Assembly: GCF_900636535.1 (NCBI RefSeq)
Contig: NZ_LR134289.1
Span: forward strand, 4,295,001 to 4,359,000
Source of the DNA: Chryseobacterium gleum
GTDB lineage: Bacteria > Bacteroidota > Bacteroidia > Flavobacteriales > Weeksellaceae
DNA length: 64,000 nucleotides
Direction of reading: 5' to 3'
Position numbers and translations under genes: made by a program
The notes under the pieces: generated by a model
What the model was told of the DNA's origin: nothing
The model's database searches: none
What the model saw: only the letters and a program-made list of their open reading frames with translations
Shown here: one piece after another, positions 15,049 to 22,405 of the stretch
Numbering within the stretch: position 1 is the first letter of the stretch
How the letters are laid out: the number at the start of each line of letters is the position of its first letter

Positions 15049-16257
15049 ATGGAAAACAAATTTTTTACAATCACTTTTATACTTCTTTTCTTTTCAACAG
15101 GATGCTTGGAAGTGATATCTGCACAAAAGCGGATTCCTGTTATAAGGGCAACAAGTGATAAGAGTATTATTTATGATGGAACCCATGTTAAAGTAAATTG
15201 GAAACTGGATCCCAGAATAAAACCTGATATCTATTATACCAATTTGCCCTATAAAAAAAGCAAGATAGTACTGATTACAGATCAGGGAAAACAAAGTTTT
15301 AATACTCAGTATGGGAAAAGCTATGATTTAATAGTGCTGCTTAATGAGAAAGACAGTTGCTTCGTTCGTATTATGGCTAAAGAAGATCCTTCCTTTATCT
15401 CTCTTAAACAAAATGAAAATAAACCTTCTCCTCTGGAAATCCCCTTTACAATAACAGGGTCCAGAATTTATTTTAAAGGACTTCTGAATGAAAAAGAAGA
15501 AGTAAATATACAATTTGATCTGGGAGCTGGAACATCATGTGTTAATAAACTTTCTTCAGAGAAACTTCAACTTTCTTTTACAGATAAAACAACAATAAGT
15601 AATACACAAGGGGTAAATGAAGCTCGTAAAAGTTCTGGAAACAAATTACAAATTGGAGATGCGGTTTGGAGAGATGTTCCTCTTACTGAAGTGGGAAATA
15701 TGAAACAGGATGAAGACTTGATTGTAGGGAATGGCTTTTTCAGGGATAAAATTATTGAGATCGATTACGATAGGAAAATGATGGTCATTCATAATCAATT
15801 ACCTGCTAAAGCTAAAGAGTTTAAGAAGCAGGAAGTATTCTATGAACAAAACCGTCCAAAATTCAAAGTTGATTTTACTCAGGACAATAAAAAATATTCT
15901 TTTTGGTTTCTTTTTGATACAGGAAGAGAAGGAACGATGCTTATTGGGGATGATTTTACAAGCCAAGGGGAAAACTGGAAAAATCTGAAAGAACTGCAAA
16001 TGGTGAATGAAAGAAAACTAATTCGGCTCAATGCTTTTATGGCAGGAAGAGAATTTAAAGATATTGTAACAAATGCTGCAGATCCTTTAAAACCGACAGG
16101 CCGACCAACTTTATTCGGAAATCAGATTCTCAGTCAGTTTAATGTAATTTTGGATAATAAAGAGGGAATACTTTATTTAAAACCCAATAACAGAATTAAT
16201 GAACCTTATATGAACTATAATCGGTATCTGAAAGAGATATCTAATAAAAAGGAGTAG
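15049..16257 (+). CDS. Exported protein with two retropepsin/pepsin-like aspartyl domains
   Basis: A hydrophobic N-terminus (MENKFFTITFILLFFSTGCLEVISAQ) is a signal peptide, possibly a lipoprotein signal with Cys19. Two similar halves follow. The first has 'IQFDLGAGTSCVNKL' and later 'LIVGNGFFRDKIIEIDYDRKMM'. The second has 'WFLFDTGREGTMLIG' and later 'TLFGNQILSQFNVILDNKEGILYLKP'. Each resembles a clan AA aspartic protease lobe (D-T/S-G followed by a hydrophobic-GN motif). The first lobe has DLG rather than DTG, so it may be impaired. An in-frame ATG at 15013 would add 12 residues with three Cys ahead of the signal, so I chose 15049. Proteolytic activity is an inference. Confidence 0.75.
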   Translation: MENKFFTITFILLFFSTGCLEVISAQKRIPVIRATSDKSIIYDGTHVKVNWKLDPRIKPDIYYTNLPYKKSKIVLITDQGKQSFNTQYGKSYDLIVLLNEKDSCFVRIMAKEDPSFISLKQNENKPSPLEIPFTITGSRIYFKGLLNEKEEVNIQFDLGAGTSCVNKLSSEKLQLSFTDKTTISNTQGVNEARKSSGNKLQIGDAVWRDVPLTEVGNMKQDEDLIVGNGFFRDKIIEIDYDRKMMVIHNQLPAKAKEFKKQEVFYEQNRPKFKVDFTQDNKKYSFWFLFDTGREGTMLIGDDFTSQGENWKNLKELQMVNERKLIRLNAFMAGREFKDIVTNAADPLKPTGRPTLFGNQILSQFNVILDNKEGILYLKPNNRINEPYMNYNRYLKEISNKKE

Positions 16258-16267
16258 AGAATAACTT

Positions 16268-17161
16268 TCAGGGTAGTAGGTTGATATCCTTTTCAGCAAG
16301 AGAGAGCTCTGAATTAAGATGATGCTTTTCAAAGAACCCTTTTAATTCAAGCAATCTCTTTTTGTTGTTATAAGGAATGCTGGAGTTGAGTTTTCTCTGG
16401 CAGAGTGAGCAGGCTCTTGCATAATGAAAATCAGTTTCGGAAAGAGTATTGGTTCCGTTCATTACACAATTGGCATTGAGACAGTGAGTGATTCCAAACA
16501 TATGTCCGATTTCATGAGAACTGATCTTCATAAGCCTTAACAGACTTTCATTAAAATTAGAATCTGTTAAATGTCCATTTGCAAATCTGTATATTGAAGT
16601 AACTCCAACGCCGTTTTCATAGGATGCTAATCCAAAAACATAGTTCCATTCAGGTATCGGGTAAAGGTCTCTTTCTGTAATTCCCATGAACACTACTGCA
16701 TCTTTGGGTTTTCTTTTGATTAAAAAACTATCCAATACATAACCCGCCCATATTTGTTCCTGCCCTTCTTTTGAAATTCTTTTAACCTTTTTAGGGAAAA
16801 TGCTGTTAGGTAAAACAGGAAGTATCTTTGTTTCCAGCTGGAAATATATTTTTAAATATTCTTTTGTAAGGGCTATTTCTTTTTTCTGCAGATCATCAAA
16901 TGTTCCGATGGGTTGAAGGTAAATCGTATTTTTTCCACGTGTGGGCTTTATCTTTTTTGATTTCTTAAAATCTTCAAATGTCTGAAAATGTTCATCATGA
17001 TTATACCGCCAGCTTCCGGGTTTTGGGGACGCAGAAAGCTTTATATCATTCAGTGCAATAGATTCAAAATAAGTTCTCTTCTGTTTCTGGCAGGAGAAAA
17101 GAAGAACGGATAGGACAGCATAAAAAAACAGAAAAGTAAAGTTATATTTTCCCGGGCTCAT
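16268..17161 (-). CDS. Archaemetzincin-type zinc metalloprotease, lipoprotein
   Basis: The protein carries a lipoprotein-type signal (MSPGKYNFTFLFFYAVLSVLLFSC, Cys at residue 24). It then has the archaemetzincin signature 'SSHEIGHMFGITHC' followed by 'NCVMNGTNTLSE' and 'CSLCQRK'. This is the HExxHxxGxxH zinc site plus the Cys4 structural zinc typical of AMZ proteins. A motif Met follows in 'CVMNG'. A further ATG at 17194 exists, but 17161 starts directly at the signal and overlaps the end of the sixA-like gene by 20 nt. Membrane anchoring means it acts in the periplasm or on the cell surface. Substrates of archaemetzincins are poorly known. Confidence 0.85.
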   Translation of the reverse strand: MSPGKYNFTFLFFYAVLSVLLFSCQKQKRTYFESIALNDIKLSASPKPGSWRYNHDEHFQTFEDFKKSKKIKPTRGKNTIYLQPIGTFDDLQKKEIALTKEYLKIYFQLETKILPVLPNSIFPKKVKRISKEGQEQIWAGYVLDSFLIKRKPKDAVVFMGITERDLYPIPEWNYVFGLASYENGVGVTSIYRFANGHLTDSNFNESLLRLMKISSHEIGHMFGITHCLNANCVMNGTNTLSETDFHYARACSLCQRKLNSSIPYNNKKRLLELKGFFEKHHLNSELSLAEKDINLLP

Positions 17162-17618
17162 AAAAGAACAGAAGTTTCTTTTTGGCTCCGTCAAATTCTG
17201 ACCACGATTGGCAGTCTACTTCAAAACCGGCAACTCCGCAGGTGGGAAAATGGAAAATATCCTCAGAAATGGAATTGGCAAAATTGGAAATTCCGTTATT
17301 GTGAGAGAAGAGCGCAACGGAATTCAGATTGTCATCCAGGTCATAAATTACAGATTCAAAGCTTCTTTCCGATGGGTTATATAGTTTTTCATCAGTAGAA
17401 CAATCTAGCTGATAGGTCTGATTAAAAATCTTACAGGTATTCAGTGCGCGTACCGCAGGGCTGGACACAAAATAGTCAATGGAAATATTATTGCTTTTCA
17501 GAAATCTGGACATGTGCATAGCATCCTCCAGACCCTTGTCTGCCAAAGGTCTGTCAAAGTCCTCCGTTTCCTCCGGCCAGTCGCTTTTCGCATGTCTTAC
17601 GAGGATGAGTTTCTTCAT
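17142..17618 (-). CDS. SixA-like histidine phosphatase
   Basis: This 158-residue member of the histidine phosphatase (phosphoglycerate mutase-like) superfamily has the 'LVRHAKSDW' N-terminal RHG-type motif with the catalytic His at residue 8, 'RPLADKGLEDA', 'SSPAVRALNTCKIF' and 'ALFSHNNGISNF' (second catalytic His). Length and layout match SixA, which dephosphorylates phosphohistidine in two-component or phosphotransfer proteins. The target here is unknown. The 3' end overlaps the start of the archaemetzincin gene on the same strand, so they are probably cotranscribed. Confidence 0.9.
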   Translation of the reverse strand: MKKLILVRHAKSDWPEETEDFDRPLADKGLEDAMHMSRFLKSNNISIDYFVSSPAVRALNTCKIFNQTYQLDCSTDEKLYNPSERSFESVIYDLDDNLNSVALFSHNNGISNFANSISEDIFHFPTCGVAGFEVDCQSWSEFDGAKKKLLFFYEPGKI

Positions 17619-17718
17619 ATAATTGTTTTTTGGAAGATTAAAATTATAAAAAAAATAATGGAATAAAACATGATTTACATAAAAAAACTGCGTTATGAAT
17701 AAAATCAGTAAATTTTAC

Positions 17719-17726
17719 TAAATTTG
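17719..17726 (+). promoter_or_regulatory. Promoter core (TAAATTTG) upstream of ruvX
   Basis: TAAATTTG followed by CA lies 7 nt before the ruvX ATG (17734), so the transcript would have almost no leader. Confidence 0.45.
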
Positions 17727-17733
17727 CAGACTT

Positions 17734-18150
17734 ATGGGACAAATCCTTGCAATAGACTACGGAAAGGCTCGTTGTGGCATCGCTGCAACAGATGACATGC
17801 AGATTATAGCCAGCGGACTGGAGACTGTAGAGAACCGTTCTTTGATGGAATTTTTGAAAAAATATTTCAGTGAAAACAAGGTTGATGAGGTAGTCATTGG
17901 GCTTCCCATAGATTTGAAAGGAAATATTTCAGAAGTGGAAACCGATATTTTAAAATTCATTGAAGAATTTAAAAAAGAATTTTCGGATATTGCAGTTCAC
18001 CGCTTTGATGAAAGATTTACCTCAAAAATGGCTTCATTTTTTATTTCCCAAAGTGGAAAGAATAAGAAGAAGAGGCAGGAAAAAGGATTAATAGATAAAG
18101 TAAGCGCAACTATCATATTGCAGAATTTTTTAGAACAAAGATTAAGATGA
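17734..18150 (+). CDS. ruvX: Holliday junction resolvase-like / pre-16S rRNA nuclease (YqgF)
   Basis: This 138-residue RNase H-like protein has the family motifs 'ILAIDYGKARCGIAATD' (first catalytic Asp near residue 6), 'VVIGLPIDLKGNISE' and 'FDERFTSKMA'. 'KGLIDKVSATIILQNFL' carries the last acidic residue. YqgF/RuvX proteins process the 5' end of 16S rRNA in E. coli and have been proposed as Holliday junction resolvases. The stop overlaps the start of def (ATGA, 4 nt), so the two form an operon. Confidence 0.93.
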   Translation: MGQILAIDYGKARCGIAATDDMQIIASGLETVENRSLMEFLKKYFSENKVDEVVIGLPIDLKGNISEVETDILKFIEEFKKEFSDIAVHRFDERFTSKMASFFISQSGKNKKKRQEKGLIDKVSATIILQNFLEQRLR

Positions 18151-18719
18151 TTTTACCGATAAGAGCTTTTGGGGATCCTGTTTTGAGAAAAGTAGGAAAA
18201 GATATAGACAAAGATTATCCCGGATTACAGGAACTGATAGATAATATGTTCGAAACCATGTACAGTGCAAATGGCATAGGTCTTGCTGCGCCACAGATTG
18301 GTTTGGATATCCGTCTGTTTGTAATAGATGTGACACCTCTTGCAGAAGATGAGGATTATGAAGATATTAAGGATGAGCTGGCAGAGTTTAAAAAAGTTTT
18401 CATCAATGCTCAGATTCTTGAAGAATCAGGTGAAGAATGGAAGTTCAATGAGGGCTGTCTTTCTATTCCGGATGTAAGAGAAGATGTGAAAAGAAAAGGC
18501 ACAATCGTTATTGAATATTATGACGAAAATTTTGTGAAACATACAGAAACTTTTTCCGATATTAGAGCCCGCGTAATTCAGCATGAATATGACCATATTG
18601 AAGGGATTCTGTTTACTGACCACCTGAGTGCTCTGAAGAAGAAACTGGTGAAAGGTAAGCTGACAAAAATCTCTCAGGGTGATGTAAGCATCGGTTACAA
18701 AATGAGATTTCCAAAATAA
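18147..18719 (+). CDS. def: Peptide deformylase
   Basis: This metalloenzyme removes the formyl group from nascent proteins in the cytoplasm. The three family motifs are intact: 'GIGLAAPQIG' near residue 44, 'EGCLSIP' near residue 105 (Cys metal ligand) and 'QHEYDHIEGILF' near residue 148 (HExxH-type, with two His ligands and catalytic Glu). 190 residues matches Bacteroidota Def. It is translationally coupled to ruvX by a 4-nt overlap. Confidence 0.97.
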   Translation: MILPIRAFGDPVLRKVGKDIDKDYPGLQELIDNMFETMYSANGIGLAAPQIGLDIRLFVIDVTPLAEDEDYEDIKDELAEFKKVFINAQILEESGEEWKFNEGCLSIPDVREDVKRKGTIVIEYYDENFVKHTETFSDIRARVIQHEYDHIEGILFTDHLSALKKKLVKGKLTKISQGDVSIGYKMRFPK

Positions 18720-18794
18720 TTTAAACAAGGATTAAAAAGAATAATAAAAAGCAAAAAGCTAGTGCTGATTGCAGAATTTACAAAAAATAAAATT

Positions 18795-19355
18795 ATGCTG
18801 TTAGAAAAAATAATTTCAATTTCTGGAAAACCAGGACTTTTCAAATTAGTTTCTCAATTAAGAAACGGATTCATTATTGAAGATGTTACCTCAAAGAAAA
18901 AAGTAAGCATTGGAAACTCAAGCCAGGTAAGTTTACTGGACAATATTGCCATGTTTACATTCGAGAAAGAAGTTCCTTTGTTTGAAGTATTTGAAAATAT
19001 TGCTAAGAACAATGATTATAAGGAAACAATTTCTCACAAATCTTCTGAGGCAGAACTGAAAGATTTCATGCTGGCGTCTCTTCCTAACTATGATACAGAA
19101 AGAGTATATTCTTCTGACATCAAGAAATTAGCTCAGTGGTACAACATCCTTCAAAAAGCTGGATATATTACTCCTGAAAGCTTTGTAAAAGCAGAACCTG
19201 AAACTTTAGAAGGTGAGCCTGCAACAGAAGAAGTAAGCATTGAAAAAGAAGCTAAGAAAGCGGCTCCAAAAACTGAAAAGCCAGCTGCTCCAAAAGTAAA
19301 AGCGACTTCAGCTGCAAAATCAGCTCCGAAGAGCACACACAGAAAACAAGGATAA
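18795..19355 (+). CDS. DUF5606-family protein
   Basis: The frame opens with GTG at 18762, but the conserved start of this Bacteroidota family is 'MLLEKIISISGKPGLFKLVSQLRNGFIIEDV'. I therefore start at ATG 18795. The N-terminal ~130 residues form a conserved domain ('KKKVSIGNSSQVSLLDNIAMFT', 'LPNYDTERVYSSDIKKLAQWYNILQKAG'). The last ~45 residues are a low-complexity Ala/Lys/Pro tail. It follows def by 75 nt and is closed by a strong terminator, so the operon may be ruvX-def-DUF5606. The function is unknown. The basic tail would allow nucleic acid contact, but that is speculation. Confidence 0.85.
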   Translation: MLLEKIISISGKPGLFKLVSQLRNGFIIEDVTSKKKVSIGNSSQVSLLDNIAMFTFEKEVPLFEVFENIAKNNDYKETISHKSSEAELKDFMLASLPNYDTERVYSSDIKKLAQWYNILQKAGYITPESFVKAEPETLEGEPATEEVSIEKEAKKAAPKTEKPAAPKVKATSAAKSAPKSTHRKQG

Positions 19356-19376
19356 TTCATTCTGAATTAAAAATAT

Positions 19377-19411
19377 AAAACCTTGTCTGGAATTTCCGGA
19401 CAAGGTTTTTT
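19377..19411 (+). terminator. Intrinsic terminator after the DUF5606 gene
   Basis: The stem AAAACCTTGTCTGG / CCGGACAAGGTTTT (one G-T pair) has a 5-nt loop and is followed by T6. Confidence 0.85.
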
Positions 19412-19451
19412 CGTTTTTTCAGACAAAAGATAATTGCATGCTAATATTTTC

Positions 19452-19484
19452 AAACCTAACAGGTTTTCGAAACCTGTTAGGTTT
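19452..19484. repeat. 33-bp palindromic element, copy 1
   Basis: Two perfect 15-nt arms (AAACCTAACAGGTTT and its complement) surround the loop TCG. A second copy with identical arms and a different loop lies at 36252-36284. Confidence 0.85.
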
Positions 19485-19534
19485 ACCGCCTAATTTATCC
19501 TAAATTCTGCACTCCGTAACTTTTACTTCCAACG

Positions 19535-19567
19535 TTTGTAATGATGCCCGAATAACCCTTACATTTG
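19535..19567 (+). promoter_or_regulatory. Promoter of mazG (TTTG-N21-TACATTTG)
   Basis: TTTG at 19535-19538 and TACATTTG at 19560-19567 are 21 nt apart and match the Bacteroidota -33/-7 pair. The predicted transcript starts near 19574, after the alternative TTG codon, which supports ATG 19593. Confidence 0.65.
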
Positions 19568-19592
19568 TATAAGATTGAATTTCCCATTATTT

Positions 19593-20360
19593 ATGAATAC
19601 GAAACAGGAGAAACTAGAAGCATTCGGAAGATTACTGGATATTATGGACGATTTGCGTGAAAAATGTCCGTGGGATCAGAAGCAGACGTTAGAATCCCTT
19701 CGTCATCTTACCCTTGAAGAGACCTATGAACTTTCAGATGCTATTTTGCAGAACGATTTACAGGAGATAAAGAAAGAACTGGGCGATGTCCTGCTTCATC
19801 TTGTTTTCTATGCTAAAATCGGTTCTGAAAAAGAAAGTTTTGATATTGCAGATGTTATCAATTCTTTGAATGAAAAATTGATCTTCCGCCATCCCCATAT
19901 CTACGGAGATACTGAAGTAAAAGATGAAGAAGAAGTGAAGCAGAACTGGGAAAAATTAAAACTGAAAGAAGGGAATAAGTCTATTTTAGGAGGTGTTCCG
20001 AAAAGTCTGCCAAGTCTGGTAAAGGCTTACAGAATCCAGGATAAGGTAAAAGGAATCGGTTTTGAGTTTCATGATGCAGAAGATGCCTGGAAAAAGGTAG
20101 ATGAGGAGATTCAGGAGTTTCATGCTGAGACAGATCTGGATAAAAAAGAACAGGAACTTGGTGATGTTTTTTTCTCTTTGATTAATTATGCCAGGATTTC
20201 AGGAATCAATCCGGATTCGGCTTTAGAAAGAACCAATCTTAAGTTTATTTCAAGGTTTCAAAAGATGGAAGGACTTGCAGAGGAACAGGATCTGAAACTT
20301 GCAGATCTGTCTCTGGAAGAAATGGATGTTCTTTGGGAAAAAGCGAAAAAACTTTCATAA
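19593..20360 (+). CDS. mazG: Nucleoside triphosphate pyrophosphohydrolase
   Basis: MazG hydrolyses (d)NTPs to NMP and pyrophosphate in the cytoplasm. The protein has the two tandem MazG domains of the long form. The first contains 'CPWDQKQTLESLRHLTLEETYE' and 'KKELGDVLLHLVFYAKIG', the second 'VDEEIQEFHAE' and 'KEQELGDVFFSLINYAR'. Both thus keep the EExxE and ExxD metal-binding pairs. A TTG start at 19575 would add six residues. ATG 19593 is preferred because the promoter places the transcript start next to the TTG codon. The ~255 residues are normal. Confidence 0.95.
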   Translation: MNTKQEKLEAFGRLLDIMDDLREKCPWDQKQTLESLRHLTLEETYELSDAILQNDLQEIKKELGDVLLHLVFYAKIGSEKESFDIADVINSLNEKLIFRHPHIYGDTEVKDEEEVKQNWEKLKLKEGNKSILGGVPKSLPSLVKAYRIQDKVKGIGFEFHDAEDAWKKVDEEIQEFHAETDLDKKEQELGDVFFSLINYARISGINPDSALERTNLKFISRFQKMEGLAEEQDLKLADLSLEEMDVLWEKAKKLS

Positions 20361-20416
20361 TTCCCGATTGGAACAATTAATGCTTCTTACATTCAATTAC
20401 AAAAAATAAAAATAAT

Positions 20417-21289
20417 ATGTTACGTTTTCTTATGTTACCTGCATTGCTTTTAATGAGCTGTAATCCAAAAGCTCAGAATTCCTCTGCTAAAGAAGATAAA
20501 CTAAAAATACAGTTCTCCTTACCTAAAAAGTTGAAGGAGGTTTCCGGAATTACTTTGTCAAAAGATAAGAAAACGATCTGGGTAATTGAAGACAGAGGAA
20601 ATAAAAATGCAATATACGGCTTGAGTGATCAGGGAGATATGCAGGCAAAAATTCCGGTAGAAAATGCAGAAAATACAGACTGGGAAGATATCATTTCTGA
20701 CCCTGAAGGAAATATTTATATTGGAGACTTTGGAAATAATGATAATAACAGACAGGATCTGGCAATCTTAAAAACAGATTTAAAAGACAGTCGACAAACT
20801 GTTACCAAAGTTGTTCAGACAACAAAATTTCATTATCAGGGACAGACGGAATTTCCTCCGAAAAAATCATATCTGCTTTATGACTGTGAAGCTTTTGTTG
20901 AGATGAATGGAAATTTCTACCTGTTTACTAAAAACAGAAGCAAAGGCTTCGACGGAACTTTCCTTGTATTCCAGGTGCCTAATAAAGCTGGCGATTTTGA
21001 AGCAAAGCTGGTAGGAACATTGAAACTTCAGGGAGGTTATAATGATGCAGCCATTACATCTGCCACTATCAACAGTACTAAAGATAAAATTGTATTGATG
21101 ACCCATAAAAATGTTCATGTTCTTACAGGATTTACAGCTGATGATTTTAATTCAGCCAAGATTCAGAAAATTCCATTGAATCATAATTCCCAGAAAGAAG
21201 CTGTTGTTTTCCTAGATGATAAAACATTAATGATTGCAGATGAGAAAGTGAAAGATGAAGGGGGAAATGTGTATACTTTTTCTTTATAA
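20417..21289 (+). CDS. Lipoprotein with a beta-propeller-like fold
   Basis: A type II signal (MLRFLMLPALLLMSC, Cys15) marks a lipoprotein. The remaining ~275 residues look like a six-bladed propeller of the SdiA-regulated/SMP-30-like kind, with repeating 'G.tls.dkktiWviEDRGNKNAIYGL', 'NTDWEDIISDPEGNIYIGDFGNND' and 'GYNDAAITSATINSTKDKIVLMTH' segments. 'WEDI' followed by 'GNIYIGDFGNN' is common in such Bacteroidota proteins. No catalytic residues can be pointed to. It follows mazG by 56 nt and is closed by its own terminator. Confidence 0.78.
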   Translation: MLRFLMLPALLLMSCNPKAQNSSAKEDKLKIQFSLPKKLKEVSGITLSKDKKTIWVIEDRGNKNAIYGLSDQGDMQAKIPVENAENTDWEDIISDPEGNIYIGDFGNNDNNRQDLAILKTDLKDSRQTVTKVVQTTKFHYQGQTEFPPKKSYLLYDCEAFVEMNGNFYLFTKNRSKGFDGTFLVFQVPNKAGDFEAKLVGTLKLQGGYNDAAITSATINSTKDKIVLMTHKNVHVLTGFTADDFNSAKIQKIPLNHNSQKEAVVFLDDKTLMIADEKVKDEGGNVYTFSL

Positions 21290-21300
21290 AAAATAAATAA

Positions 21301-21330
21301 AACCCCGAAGAGAAAATCTGCGGGGCTTTT
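21301..21330 (+). terminator. Hairpin terminator after the lipoprotein gene
   Basis: A CCCCG / CGGGG stem with flanking A and T runs, 12 nt after the stop. It lies between convergent genes. Confidence 0.7.
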
Positions 21331-21369
21331 AAATATATGAAAGTATTAAAGTGATTGACGTTTTATAGA

Positions 21370-22092
21370 CTAGGGAGTAAGGTAAGAAATATGAATATTA
21401 CCACTTGATAATCTGAAATCCTGAGTATACCGGCAGCGTATTCTGAAGGTCTCGCCTGCATTAAAAAAGTTAATGGATGAAAGATTATGATTCAATCCTG
21501 TCGTACGCTCACCATGACCGGTAGATATGCCTGCAAGTGTTGTAAGTGCCGGAGAAACCTTTTGTATATAAGAATTGGCTGTACCTGCCGTCTGTCCGGA
21601 TGGATTTAAATTAAGATCATAGGTTGCATAAGGCACAATATTATAGAACCCGGGCTTTACTACTGTGAAAAGTCCAGTGGTTGAATTATATGTTAAATAA
21701 GCTGTATCAATTTTATTACTTACATTAAAAACATACGTCTGTGAATAACTTTCGTGAGTACTTACCGGAGTAGAATGTGTTCCCGTATAGCTACCACTTG
21801 CCGGACTGATATCAGTCTTGTTTCCAACAAATACTACCTTCAGAAAGTTTTCAGATTCAATGGTCTTCCAAACCGGTGCATTACCTGCTCCGTTTGACAT
21901 TAAGACCTCACCTTTGTTTCCGGAATTTCCTTTTGTTCTGTCATCTCCTCCTACATTAAGATCTTTAACAACCTGAAGGGAACCGTTGACATGCAGTGTA
22001 TTTTGAGGTGTTGATGTTTTAATCCCTATCTGTGCATTTAAGTTTACGAATATGATAAATAATACCATATACAATAGCTTCTTTTTCATCAT
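21370..22092 (-). CDS. Secreted protein with a C1q/TNF-like jelly-roll domain
   Basis: A signal peptide (MMKKKLLYMVLFIIFVNLNAQ) is followed by the short Bacteroidota surface motif 'IGIKTSTPQNTLHVNGSLQV' and a Gly/Asn-rich linker. The C-terminal ~140 residues read as a jelly-roll: 'YNSTTGLFTVVKPGFYNIVPYATYDL' and 'FFNAGETFRIRCRYTQDFRLSSGNIHISYL'. These are strands typical of bacterial C1q-like domains. The frame opens at 22116, but a promoter (22114-22141) overlaps that codon, so ATG 22092 is used. No enzymatic activity is expected; a surface or fibre-like role is inferred. Confidence 0.75.
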   Translation of the reverse strand: MMKKKLLYMVLFIIFVNLNAQIGIKTSTPQNTLHVNGSLQVVKDLNVGGDDRTKGNSGNKGEVLMSNGAGNAPVWKTIESENFLKVVFVGNKTDISPASGSYTGTHSTPVSTHESYSQTYVFNVSNKIDTAYLTYNSTTGLFTVVKPGFYNIVPYATYDLNLNPSGQTAGTANSYIQKVSPALTTLAGISTGHGERTTGLNHNLSSINFFNAGETFRIRCRYTQDFRLSSGNIHISYLTP

Positions 22093-22113
22093 TTGCTGAT
22101 TTTTTTGTTGCGG

Positions 22114-22141
22114 CAAATATAAAATGTTTTTAAAATGTCAA
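22114..22141 (-). promoter_or_regulatory. Promoter of the C1q-like gene (TTG-N17-TATATTTG)
   Basis: On the minus strand TTG (22141-22139) is 17 nt from TATATTTG (22121-22114), a full Bacteroidota -33/-7 pair. Confidence 0.65.
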
Positions 22142-22199
22142 ATTTTTAAATAATTGATAATCATATTAAACTATGTGTGTTTTTGACTTATATAGCTGA

Positions 22200-22229
22200 A
22201 AATATGGCTTTTATTTAAAAGCCATATTT
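22200..22229 (-). terminator. Terminator hairpin after the phosphoesterase-barrel gene
   Basis: Perfect 13-nt arms (22200-22212 and 22217-22229) have a 4-nt loop and T-rich flanks on both sides. It lies in the AT-rich gap 22142-22405, where I see nothing else. Confidence 0.65.
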
Positions 22230-22405
22230 ATTTTATCATTAAAAAATGTGAGTTGAAAATTTGAAATATTAAATTTTATTTAAATTGGATTTTTTTAATA
22301 TTTATTTTAAATTATACTTTAAAATCTTATTAAACAGTACTTTATATTAATTTAAATTTTAATCCAAAAGTAAGTTTGGAATAATTTCTTTACAGACGAA
22401 TCTGT

